Position numbers and translations under genes: made by a program | Part shown: positions 19,075 through 27,698 of the stretch, piece by piece | Layout: each line of letters starts with the position of its first letter | Position numbering within the stretch: position 1 is the stretch's first letter | The notes under the pieces: generated by a model | Databases searched by the model: none | What the model was told of the DNA's origin: nothing | The model's input: only the letters and a program-made list of their open reading frames with translations | Assembly (NCBI GenBank): GCA_023258975.1 | Contig: JAHFRD010000012.1 | Location: forward strand, 1-64,000 | Length of the DNA: 64,000 bases | DNA from: Hydrogenophilales bacterium | GTDB taxonomy: Bacteria; Pseudomonadota; Gammaproteobacteria; Burkholderiales; Thiobacillaceae | Direction of reading: 5' to 3'

Positions 19075-20043
19075 ATGGACATCCTGTTGTTTGCCTCGGC
19101 CAACGGCGCGCCGCCGCGCAAACTCGAACACACCGAATCCTGCCCGGCGGAGGGCTTCGTCTGGCTGGATTTCACCCGCGCGTCGGAGCCGAACTGGCAC
19201 GAAACGGTGGAACGCATGGGTGGCGCCAGCCTGCATGAAGGCCATGTGTGCGACAGCCTGAACCCGGCGCATCCGTCCTTCTTCGACAGCACCGGCGAGT
19301 ACGACATGGTGATTTTTCGCGGCCTGGCGCCGGAACTGGAGGACGGGCAATTCAGCACGCACCCGGTTGTTTTCTTCTTGTTCGATCACCTTTTGGTGAC
19401 GGTGCAACCGGGCGAGAGCCGTTCGGTGAAATGGGTGAAGGAACGCCTGCTGGGCCAGAGCGGGCGCGTGCCCGGAGATCCGGCGGCGTTGATGCATATG
19501 ATCCTGAACGCGATGGTGGATCGCTTTCTCGCCCTGCGCGAACCGCTCGCGGAGCACATGGAGGTGTGGGCGGATCGCCTGCTCGACCCGCGCAAGCGTT
19601 TTGCCGAGTGGTATCAGGTGATGGACCATCGCAGCCAGTTGCGGCGCCTGGAAATCCTTTGCGACGAGCAGGAGGACGCGCTCGTTTCCTGGCGCGACAG
19701 CAGCCGTCTGGAGGTCGGCGAGAACCTGTACGTCCGTTATACCGACCTGCTGGAACACATCCGCCGCGTGGCCAAGTTCGCCGTCAGCCAGCAGCATGAG
19801 GTGGAGGGCCTGGTGCAACTGCATTTCTCCGCCGTGGCGCATCGCACCAACGAAATCATGCGCGTGCTCACCGTGCTTTCGGCCATCTTTCTGCCGCTCA
19901 CCCTGGTCGCCGGCATTTACGGCATGAATTTCGAGCACATGCCGGAACTGCATACCCGCAACGGCTATTTCATCACCCTCGGCGGCATGGTGCTGCTGGT
20001 TGTCCTGCTGCTGGGCTGGTTCCGCTGGAAGAAGTGGTTTTGA
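19075..20043 (+). CDS. CorA-type divalent cation transporter
   Basis: 322 aa with a large acidic N-terminal cytoplasmic domain and two C-terminal TM helices. The signature YGMNFEHMPELHTRNGY (GMN plus acidic loop) follows TM1 (MRVLTVLSAIFLPLTLVAGI), and TM2 is FITLGGMVLLVVLLLGWF, ending in basic WRKKWF-like residues. CorA pentamers conduct Mg2+, and sometimes Co2+ or Ni2+; ZntB-like members differ in the motif. The ATG at 19075 gives MDILLFASANG; a longer in-frame extension exists but overlaps unlikely sequence. Confidence 0.9.
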   Translation: MDILLFASANGAPPRKLEHTESCPAEGFVWLDFTRASEPNWHETVERMGGASLHEGHVCDSLNPAHPSFFDSTGEYDMVIFRGLAPELEDGQFSTHPVVFFLFDHLLVTVQPGESRSVKWVKERLLGQSGRVPGDPAALMHMILNAMVDRFLALREPLAEHMEVWADRLLDPRKRFAEWYQVMDHRSQLRRLEILCDEQEDALVSWRDSSRLEVGENLYVRYTDLLEHIRRVAKFAVSQQHEVEGLVQLHFSAVAHRTNEIMRVLTVLSAIFLPLTLVAGIYGMNFEHMPELHTRNGYFITLGGMVLLVVLLLGWFRWKKWF

Positions 20044-20067
20044 GGCGATTGAGGCCCGCAACCCGCC

Positions 20068-20274
20068 TCAGCGCAGGCTCAACGCCAGCCAGAACATGCG
20101 CCGGGTGACCTCGGCCTTGCGCGCGGAACTGGTCTGGGGGTGGACGCCACGCGGCGGCGCCGCTTCCCTGGCCCGCAAGGCCGGTGCCTGGCAGGGATGT
20201 TCCATTTCCGGTGGCGCCGCCTGCGCCATTCCGACCGACAACAACAGCAACATGCCCATCCGCCCGCTTTTCAT
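20068..20274 (-). CDS. Small secreted hypothetical protein (68 aa)
   Basis: A short frame with a plausible signal peptide (MKSGRMGMLLLLSVGMAQA, cleavage after AQA) followed by a Pro/Ala-rich ~49-aa mature part with one Cys. No family is recognised. It is convergent with corA and 24 bp from its stop. Confidence 0.35.
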   Translation of the reverse strand: MKSGRMGMLLLLSVGMAQAAPPEMEHPCQAPALRAREAAPPRGVHPQTSSARKAEVTRRMFWLALSLR

Positions 20275-20554
20275 GGCCGTCTCCCGCTTCGCCGCCCCCC
20301 GCCCCATGCGGGAGGCCGTATGGCCAGACTAGGCGGGGGGAGGGGGGCGGGTAAGCAAGCCGGTTGCGACCGGGTTGGCCCACCGGGTTGTGGGTTCGGC
20401 GGCGGATTGCCCAGCTTGCCAGGAACGGAGTGGGCGGATAAGTTGGCGCGGTAAATGGCCCGCCCCTTGTCCCGGTGCGATCCGGCCGCATATTTCCGCC
20501 TTGTCGGCCAACCCGGCCAACCGTTCTACGGCCATCCACATCGAGGTATCAAGC

Positions 20555-21577
20555 ATGACTGTCTGGACCGATTTCCTGACCGCTCAGGGCGCCACAATGG
20601 AGGGTGAAGTCGTCGCGAACTTCGGCGCTCCCGCCGACGAGTTGCTCGCCGCGCGCGACGGCGCCGTGCTCGCCGATCTTGCCCACTATGGCCTGATCGC
20701 CTTTTCCGGCGAGGAAGCGCAAACCTTCCTGCATTCCCTGATCAGCAACGATCTGCGCGATCTGCGTGAGAGCGCGGCCGTGTTTGCCGCCTTTCTTTCC
20801 CCCAAGGGCCGCATGCTGGCCAATTTCCTGGTGATGAAACGGGACGGCGACCTCCTGGTTCTGCTGCCCGCCACCCTGCGCGAGGCCATGCAGAAACGCC
20901 TGTCCATGTACATCCTGCGCGCCAGGGTGAAGGCGCGTGACGCCAGTGGCGAATGGGTGCGCCTGGGTCTGTCCGGCCCCGGCTCCGACAGCGCCGTGAC
21001 CGCGCTGCTGGGCCAGGAAGTGCCGCCAGGCATCCTGAGCATGGCGCGCGCGGAATCCGCCTTCGCCATCCGTCTGGGCGATGCGCGCTTCGATCTGTTC
21101 GTGGCCCCCGATGCCGCGCCGGCGGCCTGGGTCGCGCTGGCCGCGACGCACCGCCCGGTGGGTGCGCCGGCCTGGGACTGGCTGTTGGTGAATGCCGGCA
21201 TTCCCGCCGTGCTGCCGGCCACGCAGGATCATTTCGTGCCACAGATGGCGAACATGGAAGTGCTGGGCGGGGTGAGCTTCAACAAGGGCTGTTATCCCGG
21301 CCAGGAAATCGTGGCGCGCAGCCAGTATCTGGGCAAGGTCAAACGGCGTCTGTATCTGGCCCATGTCGCCGCCGAGGCGGCCCCGGGCGCCGAACTGTTC
21401 AGCCCGGATCTCCCCGACCAGGCCGCCGGCCATATCGCCAACGCCGCCCCGGCGCCCGGCGGCGGCTTCGATGTGCTGGCGGTGGCCCACAGCAGCAGCG
21501 TGGAATCCGGCGAAGTGCGCCTGGGTGGCCGCGACGGCCCGCGCCTCGCCTTCCGGCCTCTGCCCTATCCGGTGTAA
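20555..21577 (+). CDS. ygfZ: YgfZ/GcvT-like folate-binding protein
   Basis: 340 aa. The diagnostic motif FNKGCYPGQEIVARSQY (K-G-C-Y-x-G-Q-E) is present, in a GcvT-like fold starting with VVANFGAP and FSGEEAQTFLHSLISNDL. YgfZ binds tetrahydrofolate and supports assembly or repair of certain [4Fe-4S] enzymes. The ATG at 20555 follows a weak purine tract. The ~280 bp before it hold no other recognised gene, so its promoter should be there. Confidence 0.93.
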   Translation: MTVWTDFLTAQGATMEGEVVANFGAPADELLAARDGAVLADLAHYGLIAFSGEEAQTFLHSLISNDLRDLRESAAVFAAFLSPKGRMLANFLVMKRDGDLLVLLPATLREAMQKRLSMYILRARVKARDASGEWVRLGLSGPGSDSAVTALLGQEVPPGILSMARAESAFAIRLGDARFDLFVAPDAAPAAWVALAATHRPVGAPAWDWLLVNAGIPAVLPATQDHFVPQMANMEVLGGVSFNKGCYPGQEIVARSQYLGKVKRRLYLAHVAAEAAPGAELFSPDLPDQAAGHIANAAPAPGGGFDVLAVAHSSSVESGEVRLGGRDGPRLAFRPLPYPV

Positions 21578-21629
21578 GCCCCGCTCGCCGGCCTCCCTTT
21601 GAGAAGGGAGAAGGCGCGCGGCCCCGGGG

Positions 21630-22625
21630 TTACTTCGCGGGTTCCACCGGTTTCAGGAACATCTGCATCAGCATCGCCGGGTCCAGGGGCATGACGGGAG
21701 TCGGTGTCAGGGCGTTCTTTTGCCCCGCCTGAGCCGGTGCCGGTGTCGCCGTGGGCGCCGCCGCGCCGGCTGAGTCGGGCGCTTTGCCAGCGCCGATGGC
21801 GGGGTTTGCCATCGCCGCGGTCGCCGTGGCGGGCGGGGGCATCAGGAACGGCATGAATGGCAGCATCGGCTGCTGCGCGACGGGTTGGCTGGGCGCGGCA
21901 GGCTGGGGCGCCGCCTGCGGCATGGGGGGGAAGAAAGAAGCGGCCGGGCCTTGCGCGGGCTGGGCGGGAGGCGCCTGGAATGGATTGACCTGTTGGAAGG
22001 GGTTGCCCTGCGGGTATGGATAGCCCTGTGTATAGGGATTGGCTTGCTGGAACGGGTTGCCCTGCGGGTACGGGTTGGCTTGCTGGAATGGGTTGCCCTG
22101 CGGGTACGGGTTGGCTTGCTGGAACGGGTTGCCCTGCGGCATCGGGAGGAAGCCGGGCATGGCGCCCTGTGGTTGCGGCATCGCGAAAGGCAGGCCGGGC
22201 ATGTTCGGGATGGAAGGCGTGAAGCCCTGGGCGCCATAGCCGGGAGGAACATAGCCGGGAGGAACGTAGCCAGGCGTTGGGTAGCCCGGCATCGAGAAAG
22301 GCATCGGCGCGCTTTGCTGGAAGAAGGGATTTCCCGCGAAGGGGCCACCCGCATACGGGTTGGTCAGCTGGTTGAGGTAGCCGCCGGTAAGCAGGCCGGG
22401 CGCCAGTTGCAACGCCGGGCCACCCAGGGCGCCGAGCGCGGCCAGACCGCCCATGCCGAGCAATGGGTTGGACAGGGGGTTGAATCCCCCATAGCCGCCG
22501 TAGCCGCCGAAAGGATTGAATGAGGGCGTCGGCGCGAGGATGGCGAGCGGGTTCATCATGTTTTCGAAACCGGCCTGGGACGTACTGGCGACGGCAACGA
22601 GCAATAGCGGGGCAAGGCGTTTCAT
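21630..22625 (-). CDS. Secreted low-complexity protein with PQGNPFQQANPY tandem repeats
   Basis: 331 aa. A signal peptide (MKRLAPLLLVAVASTSQA) precedes a mature chain rich in Pro, Gly, Gln, Asn and Ala. Features are GGYGGYGG near 40, PGYVPPGYVPPGYG near 125, and a run of near-identical 12-residue units PQGNPFQQANPY at ~168-210, encoded by 36-bp DNA repeats (about 22010-22140). The rest is Pro/Ala-rich. No Cys, no TM helix after the signal and no family recognised. It is the last gene of the minus-strand rhodanese-DUF302 group, so it may be a periplasmic or surface partner of those proteins. Confidence 0.7.
   Translation of the reverse strand: MKRLAPLLLVAVASTSQAGFENMMNPLAILAPTPSFNPFGGYGGYGGFNPLSNPLLGMGGLAALGALGGPALQLAPGLLTGGYLNQLTNPYAGGPFAGNPFFQQSAPMPFSMPGYPTPGYVPPGYVPPGYGAQGFTPSIPNMPGLPFAMPQPQGAMPGFLPMPQGNPFQQANPYPQGNPFQQANPYPQGNPFQQANPYTQGYPYPQGNPFQQVNPFQAPPAQPAQGPAASFFPPMPQAAPQPAAPSQPVAQQPMLPFMPFLMPPPATATAAMANPAIGAGKAPDSAGAAAPTATPAPAQAGQKNALTPTPVMPLDPAMLMQMFLKPVEPAK
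22010..22140 (-). repeat. 36-bp in-gene tandem repeats
   Basis: Units such as GGGTTGCCCTGCGGGTACGG recur every 36 bp, three near-identical copies and diverged flanks, encoding the 12-aa repeat. Copy number variation by slippage is expected. Confidence 0.85.
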
Positions 22626-22739
22626 GGGTGTCTCCAGGAGGTGGGGTGAGCACCGGGAGCCGGTGTCACTTGCGGGGTCTTGATGCGCGGGACCGGGCTG
22701 TATCCCCCGCGCCGGGCCGGCGCGGGAGACGCGCTCGTA

Positions 22740-23432
22740 TTACAGGTCACCGTTGGCGGCGGCCTTCATGATGACATCCATCTTGTCGCGGATATCGGTG
22801 GCGTATTTCAGCAACTCGCTGGGGGCGCCCATCTTGCCGGAGATGGAATCCAGCCAGGAGGTATTCCAGTCCAGGCTCAACACCCAGATGTTCTTGTCGG
22901 CATCTTCCATGATGGCGATGCGGCAGGGCAGGTAGACGATGGATTCCGGGGCGTATTTCAGGATTTCCCGGCCGGCGGCGATGTCGCAGTAGTGGTAGAC
23001 CTCCATGCGCGGCGCGTCCTTGTCGCCCAGCACGGCCTGGATGTCCTTCCACATCGGGCTTTCGCCGACTTTCTTGAAGTTGAGCTGGTTGGCGCGCAGT
23101 TCCATGGACTGTTTGACGTCGTCGAAACTGAGCCCCTTCCTGGCCGGGTACTTGATGGCCATCAGGTTCATGACGTCCTTGATGTCCATGCGCGTGACCA
23201 TGTTCATCATGGGCATCATCTTCTTCATCAACGCCGCCTTCTCTTCCGGCGGGATGGTGCGCGACATCTCATAGGGGCGGGTACCACGACCGCCGGGGGA
23301 AACCGGCAGCACCATCGGGCCGGCGGAAACCGGCACATGGGTCAGATACGGGTTGGCGGCGGGCGCCTGTTGGGCGACGGCGGGGACGCTGAGGGTCAAG
23401 GCCAGGGCGGCAATCAGAGTGGTGTTTTTCAT
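22740..23432 (-). CDS. Periplasmic DUF302 protein, paralogue 1
   Basis: 230 aa with a signal peptide (MKNTTLIAALALTLSVPAVA). The mature part has NPYLTHVPVSAGPMVLPVSP, a Met-rich helix KKMMPMMNMVTRMDIKDVM, and the DUF302 core with YHYCDIAAGREILKYAPESI, LPCRIAIMEDADKNIWVL and AAANGDL at the end. DUF302 proteins are periplasmic or membrane-linked and frequently sit near sulfur-metabolism genes; no activity is proven. The two Cys (YHYC and LPCR) are kept in both paralogues here. It is colinear with paralogue 2 over its whole length. Confidence 0.85.
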   Translation of the reverse strand: MKNTTLIAALALTLSVPAVAQQAPAANPYLTHVPVSAGPMVLPVSPGGRGTRPYEMSRTIPPEEKAALMKKMMPMMNMVTRMDIKDVMNLMAIKYPARKGLSFDDVKQSMELRANQLNFKKVGESPMWKDIQAVLGDKDAPRMEVYHYCDIAAGREILKYAPESIVYLPCRIAIMEDADKNIWVLSLDWNTSWLDSISGKMGAPSELLKYATDIRDKMDVIMKAAANGDL

Positions 23433-23484
23433 GTATTACATCCTTCCTCATGGAAACCGATGGGTGGTTTGGGGTAACCCGTGG

Positions 23485-23568
23485 CGGAGTCTTTCCAGGC
23501 CCGCGCGCCGCCACGATACCACCTGGATTTGGTGCTGGATAACCAGGGATCGGCAATTGCTTGAAGAA
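23485..23568 (-). pseudogene. Decayed remnant of a second rhodanese gene
   Basis: This stretch aligns base by base with about 24468-24550, the 3' coding end of the intact rhodanese gene. Shared blocks include GCCGCCACGATACCAC and GGATAACC with matching spacing, in the same orientation. It covers the region encoding GYPAHKLKWYRGGMQDW but is out of frame. It lies upstream of DUF302 paralogue 1, exactly where the intact rhodanese lies relative to paralogue 2, so a rhodanese-DUF302 unit was duplicated and one rhodanese lost. Confidence 0.75.
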
Positions 23569-23678
23569 TGCTGTCAGGGAATGCGAGGAGAAGAACCGGG
23601 AACCGGTGTCTCCCGAGGCCCGGATGTTCGGGGCTGGCCCCGCGCTGGATGCGACGCGGGGCGACTTGCGGGCAGCGC

Positions 23679-24395
23679 TTACAGATCGCCGTTGGCGGCG
23701 GCCCTCATGATGTTGTCCATCTTGTCGCGGATGATGACCGCGTGATTCCACAACACATCGGGCGTGCCCATGCGGCCGGCGACGGAATCCATCCAGGCGG
23801 TGTCCCAGTCCAGGGTCATGACCCAGATGTTCTTGTCGGCGTCTTCCATGATGGTGAAGCGGCAGGGCATGTAGACGGCGGATTCCGGGGAGTACTTGAG
23901 CATTTCACGGCCGACCGCGATATCGCAGTAGTGATAGACCTCGATGCGCGGCGCCTTCATGTCACCCAACACCGCCTGGAAGTCTTTCCACATCGGGCTC
24001 TCGCCGACTTTCTTGAAGTTGAGGCTGTTGGCGCGCAACTCCATGGAGGCCTTCACGTCATCGAAGGTCAGGCCCGGCTTGGCCTTGTACTTGATGGTCA
24101 TGAGGTTCATGACGTCCTTGAGGTCCATGCGCGTGCCCATGCTCATCAGGGGCATCATCGACTTCATCATCGCCGCCTTCTCGCTCTGCGGAACGACGCC
24201 CGACATCTCGTAGGGGCGGGTGCCACGGCCGCTGGGAGAGACCGGAATGATCATCGGGCCGGCGGAAATCGGCACATGGGACAGGTAGGGGTTGGCGGGG
24301 GCCGGGTCGGCGGCCAGAGCGGGAATGGCAAAGGCGAGAGCCAGAGAGGTGGACAGGCCGGCGATTAGTGTTTGTTTCGTGCTGCGGTTGTTCAT
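23679..24395 (-). CDS. Periplasmic DUF302 protein, paralogue 2
   Basis: 238 aa from the ATG at 24395 (an ATG at 24404 is possible). A signal peptide (LIAGLSTSLALAFAIPALA) is followed by NPYLSHVPISAGPMIIPVSP and a core nearly identical to paralogue 1: RGTRPYEMS, KKVGESPMWKD, EVYHYCDIAVGREMLKYSPE, CRFTIMEDADKNIWVMTLDW, ending RAAANGDL. It follows the rhodanese gene by about 35 bp, so they are probably co-transcribed. Role as in paralogue 1, inferred to be in sulfur-related periplasmic chemistry. Confidence 0.85.
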   Translation of the reverse strand: MNNRSTKQTLIAGLSTSLALAFAIPALAADPAPANPYLSHVPISAGPMIIPVSPSGRGTRPYEMSGVVPQSEKAAMMKSMMPLMSMGTRMDLKDVMNLMTIKYKAKPGLTFDDVKASMELRANSLNFKKVGESPMWKDFQAVLGDMKAPRIEVYHYCDIAVGREMLKYSPESAVYMPCRFTIMEDADKNIWVMTLDWDTAWMDSVAGRMGTPDVLWNHAVIIRDKMDNIMRAAANGDL

Positions 24396-24431
24396 TATGT
24401 GCATCCTTGCGCGTGGGAACCATTGTGGTTG

Positions 24432-25088
24432 TTACGGTTGCTTCGGAGCCACCGTGCTCAGGCCCAGTATTTTCCAGTCCTGCATGCCGCCACGATACCA
24501 CTTGAGCTTGTGCGCCGGATAACCCATTGCCAGCAACTGTTTGATATTGGTGGGAGATTGCCCGCACCAGGGGCCATTGCAATAAAGAACCAGGGTTTTG
24601 GCGTTTTCGAAGTTCCACAGGCTGCCCTGGCGCGCGGCGCCGAAACGGAAAACCAGGGTCTCGGCGATTTTTTCCGCGTCGCTGTGCGCGGGATGCAGTT
24701 CCTGCCAGGGCAGTTGCACGGCGCCGGGGATGATGCCGGAACGCAGGGGCCAGTCGCTGTCGCGCGAGTCGATGACCAGCAGACCGGCTTCCTTGCCCAC
24801 CTTTTTCAGGTATTCCAGGAGTTCCAGTTCGCCGATCGTTTCCACTCCGGGGGCGAGCTGCATGGGCTGGATGCAATAAGGCGGGCACGGCCGCGAGGTG
24901 AGGGAGAAATCCGGGTCGAGCATGTTTTCCGTATCCGGATTGCGCTCGATCTTCACCTTCCTGCCCTGGTGCAGCACTTCGACCGCCTTGACGGTCTGCG
25001 TGATGTTGACTGGTTTTTCGCTGGCCGGGGCTGGCTGAATGGCTGTCCCGAACAAAGCGAAACTTGCCGCGATGAAGATTGCTTTCAT
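24432..25088 (-). CDS. Periplasmic rhodanese-like protein
   Basis: 218 aa. A signal peptide (MKAIFIAASFALFGTAIQPA) is followed by an N-terminal region with CPPYCIQP (~68-75) and a single rhodanese domain: LLVIDSRDSDWPLRSGIIPG, then active loop YCNGPWCGQS with the probable persulfide Cys170 and a second Cys175, and KWYRGGMQDWKILG. It may move sulfane sulfur in the periplasm. The extra Cys in the loop and the CPPYC pair are unusual and could form disulfides. The ATG at 25088 is chosen because the signal peptide starts there. First gene of the DUF302 group. Confidence 0.88.
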   Translation of the reverse strand: MKAIFIAASFALFGTAIQPAPASEKPVNITQTVKAVEVLHQGRKVKIERNPDTENMLDPDFSLTSRPCPPYCIQPMQLAPGVETIGELELLEYLKKVGKEAGLLVIDSRDSDWPLRSGIIPGAVQLPWQELHPAHSDAEKIAETLVFRFGAARQGSLWNFENAKTLVLYCNGPWCGQSPTNIKQLLAMGYPAHKLKWYRGGMQDWKILGLSTVAPKQP

Positions 25089-25217
25089 GTGTCCCTCCTC
25101 CTGCTCACATGAGCATGGTGGAGGCATTGTGGACGCGTGGAGGCGGGGTCGGCAAGCGCCCGCCCACGCCAGGCGAGCCCGCCGCGTGGGCGGCGGGTAT
25201 CGCGCCGGGGAGAGGCG

Positions 25218-25787
25218 TCAGTCGAGGTACTCGAACACCTTCACGACCTTGGCGACACCGCTGGTCTTCGCCGCCACTTCGGCGGCGGCGTCCCCTTCTT
25301 CGCGCTTCACCATGCCCAGCAGGAACACGGTGCCCGCCTCGGTGACCACCTTGACGTGGTTGGCGCTGAAACGGCGGTCATCCAGGAAGCGCGCTTTCAC
25401 CTTGGTGGTGATGTAGCTGTCGTTGCTGCGCGCCATGATGGTGCTGACGCCGGCCAGAAGCAGCTCGTTCTGTACCTCGCGCACGTTGGGCACGTCCTTG
25501 GCGATCTGTTCCACCTTGGCGCGGGCGGCGGCATCCGCCGTTTCGCCGGTCAGCAGCACGCGGCGGTTGTAACTGGTGACATTGACATGCACGCCTTCCT
25601 TGTAGGCTTCGCGAATGCGGCTGGCCGCCTTCAGTTCGATCTCTTCGTCCATCAGGTAGGTGCCGGCGGTGCGGCGATCATCGGCCATCAGGGCGCCGGC
25701 GCCGACACCCACGGCGACGGCGGGCACGCAGCCGCTCAGGTTGGCGGCGGCGATGCCCAGCAGGGCGGTCAGGATGAGTGTTTTCAT
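25218..25787 (-). CDS. dolP: BON-domain outer-membrane lipoprotein
   Basis: 189 aa. The N-terminus is a lipoprotein signal with lipobox LSGC at ~17-20. Two BON domains follow: one from ~50 (DEEIELKAASRIREAYKEGVHVNVTSYNRRVLLTGETAD) and one from ~125 ending VVKVFEYLD. DolP (YraP) helps maintain outer-membrane integrity. The order yraN-diaA-dolP with rsmI divergent is the same as in E. coli, supporting the call. Confidence 0.9.
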   Translation of the reverse strand: MKTLILTALLGIAAANLSGCVPAVAVGVGAGALMADDRRTAGTYLMDEEIELKAASRIREAYKEGVHVNVTSYNRRVLLTGETADAAARAKVEQIAKDVPNVREVQNELLLAGVSTIMARSNDSYITTKVKARFLDDRRFSANHVKVVTEAGTVFLLGMVKREEGDAAAEVAAKTSGVAKVVKVFEYLD

Positions 25788-25790
25788 GGT

Positions 25791-26369
25791 TCAGGCTCCT
25801 AGCAACAAGTAATCAATGCCATCGCACAGGCCGTGGATGGCGCGTAAATGCAGTTCCCGCGTGACAGCGGCGGATTCGGCGAAGGCGCAGATCACCACAT
25901 CCTCCTCGTCGAGCGCCTCGGCCAGCAGGCCGCCATCGCCGCCGGCCAGGACAACCACGCGCAAACCCTTGGCATGCGCGCCACGCAGGGCGGCGAGCAC
26001 GGCGGGCGCGTTGCCCGTCCCGGAAATGGCCAGCAGCACGTCGCCAGCCTGGCCGAGGCTCTCGATCTGGCGCGCGAAAGCCGAACTGGAATCGGCGTCG
26101 TCGGCCAGAGCCAGCGCGCCGCCATCCAGGGCGAACGCGGCCAGACCCGGCCGCGCCTGCTGATATTGGTGGGTCAGCAGGCCCGCGAACAGGCGCGCGT
26201 TGTCCTGGCTGCCGGCTTGTCCACAGACCAGTATCCTGCCCTCGCGCATCAGGCTTTCCACCATCAATTCCGCCGCCCGCGCGAGCGGTTCGGCGAGTTG
26301 CTCGATGGCGTCGCGTTGGGCTTCGATGCCGGCGAGGAATCGAGAATGGATATGGGTTTGCAGGGGCAT
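25791..26369 (-). CDS. diaA: SIS-domain protein of the GmhA/DiaA type
   Basis: 192 aa. It starts with a helical dimer segment (SRFLAGIEAQRDAIEQL), then a SIS fold with ILVCGQAGSQDNARLFAGLL, LAISGTGNAPAVLAAL and VVLAGGDGG. DiaA binds DnaA to promote initiation, whereas GmhA makes heptose phosphates; the sequence alone does not separate them, but the position between yraN and dolP favours diaA. The ATG at 26369 is chosen; an in-frame ATG at 26393 exists. Three bp from dolP. Confidence 0.75.
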   Translation of the reverse strand: MPLQTHIHSRFLAGIEAQRDAIEQLAEPLARAAELMVESLMREGRILVCGQAGSQDNARLFAGLLTHQYQQARPGLAAFALDGGALALADDADSSSAFARQIESLGQAGDVLLAISGTGNAPAVLAALRGAHAKGLRVVVLAGGDGGLLAEALDEEDVVICAFAESAAVTRELHLRAIHGLCDGIDYLLLGA

Positions 26370-26407
26370 GATGGGCGTGTCTGGCGGGGCCATTATAGCC
26401 CCGCTTC

Positions 26408-26785
26408 TTACGCCCCCATGACCGCGCGCAGCCACTCCAGGCGGCCGCCCTGCACCAGAACGGCATCGAAGCGGCAGGGGAGATCGAGTCCGTGGCGGCT
26501 GAGATAGTGCTGGGCGGCGAGGCGGATGCGCGCCTGTTTGCTCGCCGTGATGCTGGCCGCCGCGCCGCCGAATCCGGCGCCGGCGCGCTCGCGTACCTCC
26601 ACGAACACCAGACCGGCGCCGTCGCGCAGGATCAGGTCGATCTCGCCGCCCCGGCAACGATGGTTGCGCGCGACCAGCTTGAGCCCTTGAGCCACCAGAT
26701 AATCCGCCGCCGCCTGTTCGGCGGCCATGCCTTTGCGTATCTCGCTATTGCGTGCCCCGCCTTTTTGCGCCTCGTCCTTGTTCAT
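26408..26785 (-). CDS. yraN: YraN/UPF0102 nuclease-fold protein
   Basis: 125 aa. The endonuclease-like core is clear: [44 protein letters not shown], and [17 protein letters not shown]. The E-x-D ... E-V-R arrangement is that of Holliday-junction-resolvase-like folds (usually EVK/EVR), but no activity is established for the family. The start ATG at 26785 lies 51 bp from the rsmI start in divergent orientation, so both promoters share that gap. Confidence 0.92.
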   Translation of the reverse strand: MNKDEAQKGGARNSEIRKGMAAEQAAADYLVAQGLKLVARNHRCRGGEIDLILRDGAGLVFVEVRERAGAGFGGAAASITASKQARIRLAAQHYLSRHGLDLPCRFDAVLVQGGRLEWLRAVMGA

Positions 26786-26836
26786 GGCCCCCACTCGTTT
26801 TTCGCTACACTGCCGCAGCTTACCCCCGCCCCCGCC

Positions 26837-27697
26837 ATGTTCGACACTCCCCAATCCGCCCGTCCCGGCACCTTGTATATCGTCGCCACGCCGATCGGCA
26901 ACCTGCGCGACCTGACGCTGCATGCCCTCGATGTTCTGCGCTCGGTGGATCTGATCGCCGCCGAGGACACCCGCAATACCCAGGGGCTGCTTTCCGCCTA
27001 TGGCATCCAGGCGCGCCTCACTCCGCTGCACGAACATAACGAAGAGAGCGCCGCCGCTCGCCTGGTGGCGACGTTGCGGGAAGGCAAGAGCGTGGCCTAT
27101 GTCTCGGATGCCGGCACCCCCGGCATTTCCGATCCCGGCGCGCGCCTGGTGGCGGCGGCGCGGGCGGCGGGGGTGGCGGTGGTGCCGATTCCCGGCGCCA
27201 GCGCGGTGGCCACCGCGCTCTCGGTTTCCGGCCTGGAATCACCCTGGCTGTTCGTCGGTTTTCTCCCGGCCAAGGCCGCCGGCCGCCGTCGCGCGCTGGA
27301 AGAACTGCGCGATCTGCCTTATGCCCTGGTGTTCTACGAGGCGCCGCATCGGGTTCTGGAGACCGTGGCCGACTTGTGCGCGCTGCTGGGGGGCGAGCGC
27401 CGCATCCTGTTCGCGCGCGAACTGACCAAGCGTTTCGAGCAACTGCACGCCTGCCCGCTGGCCGAGGCCGGCACCTGGCTGGAGGCGGATGAAAACCACC
27501 GGCGCGGCGAGTTCGTGCTGGTGCTGGACCCGCCCGCGCCGCGTGAAGAAAACGACGATGGCGAGGCGCGCCGGGTGCTTGCCCTGCTGCTGGAAGAGCT
27601 GCCGGTGAAACAGGCCGCGCACCTGGCCGCGCGCCTCACCGGCGCGCGCAAGAACGCCCTCTATCAACTTGCCCTGGAAATGAAACGTGAGGAATGA
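26837..27697 (+). CDS. rsmI: 16S rRNA 2'-O-methyltransferase (C1402)
   Basis: 286 aa. The tetrapyrrole-methylase-like fold has [48 protein letters not shown], and [12 protein letters not shown]. RsmI methylates the 2'-OH of C1402 in 16S rRNA using SAM. The C-terminal helix region ([22 protein letters not shown]) is typical. One base separates its TGA from pyrC. Confidence 0.97.
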   Translation: MFDTPQSARPGTLYIVATPIGNLRDLTLHALDVLRSVDLIAAEDTRNTQGLLSAYGIQARLTPLHEHNEESAAARLVATLREGKSVAYVSDAGTPGISDPGARLVAAARAAGVAVVPIPGASAVATALSVSGLESPWLFVGFLPAKAAGRRRALEELRDLPYALVFYEAPHRVLETVADLCALLGGERRILFARELTKRFEQLHACPLAEAGTWLEADENHRRGEFVLVLDPPAPREENDDGEARRVLALLLEELPVKQAAHLAARLTGARKNALYQLALEMKREE

Positions 27698-27698
27698 C

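Noticed and set aside
22010..22140. Regular 36-bp repeats resembling a short CRISPR array
   Set aside because: The units are contiguous with no spacers and encode an in-frame 12-aa repeat in a secreted protein.
25791..26657. Longer start for the SIS protein
   Set aside because: The upstream extension is Arg-rich shadow of yraN; the ATG at 26369 starts the conserved fold.
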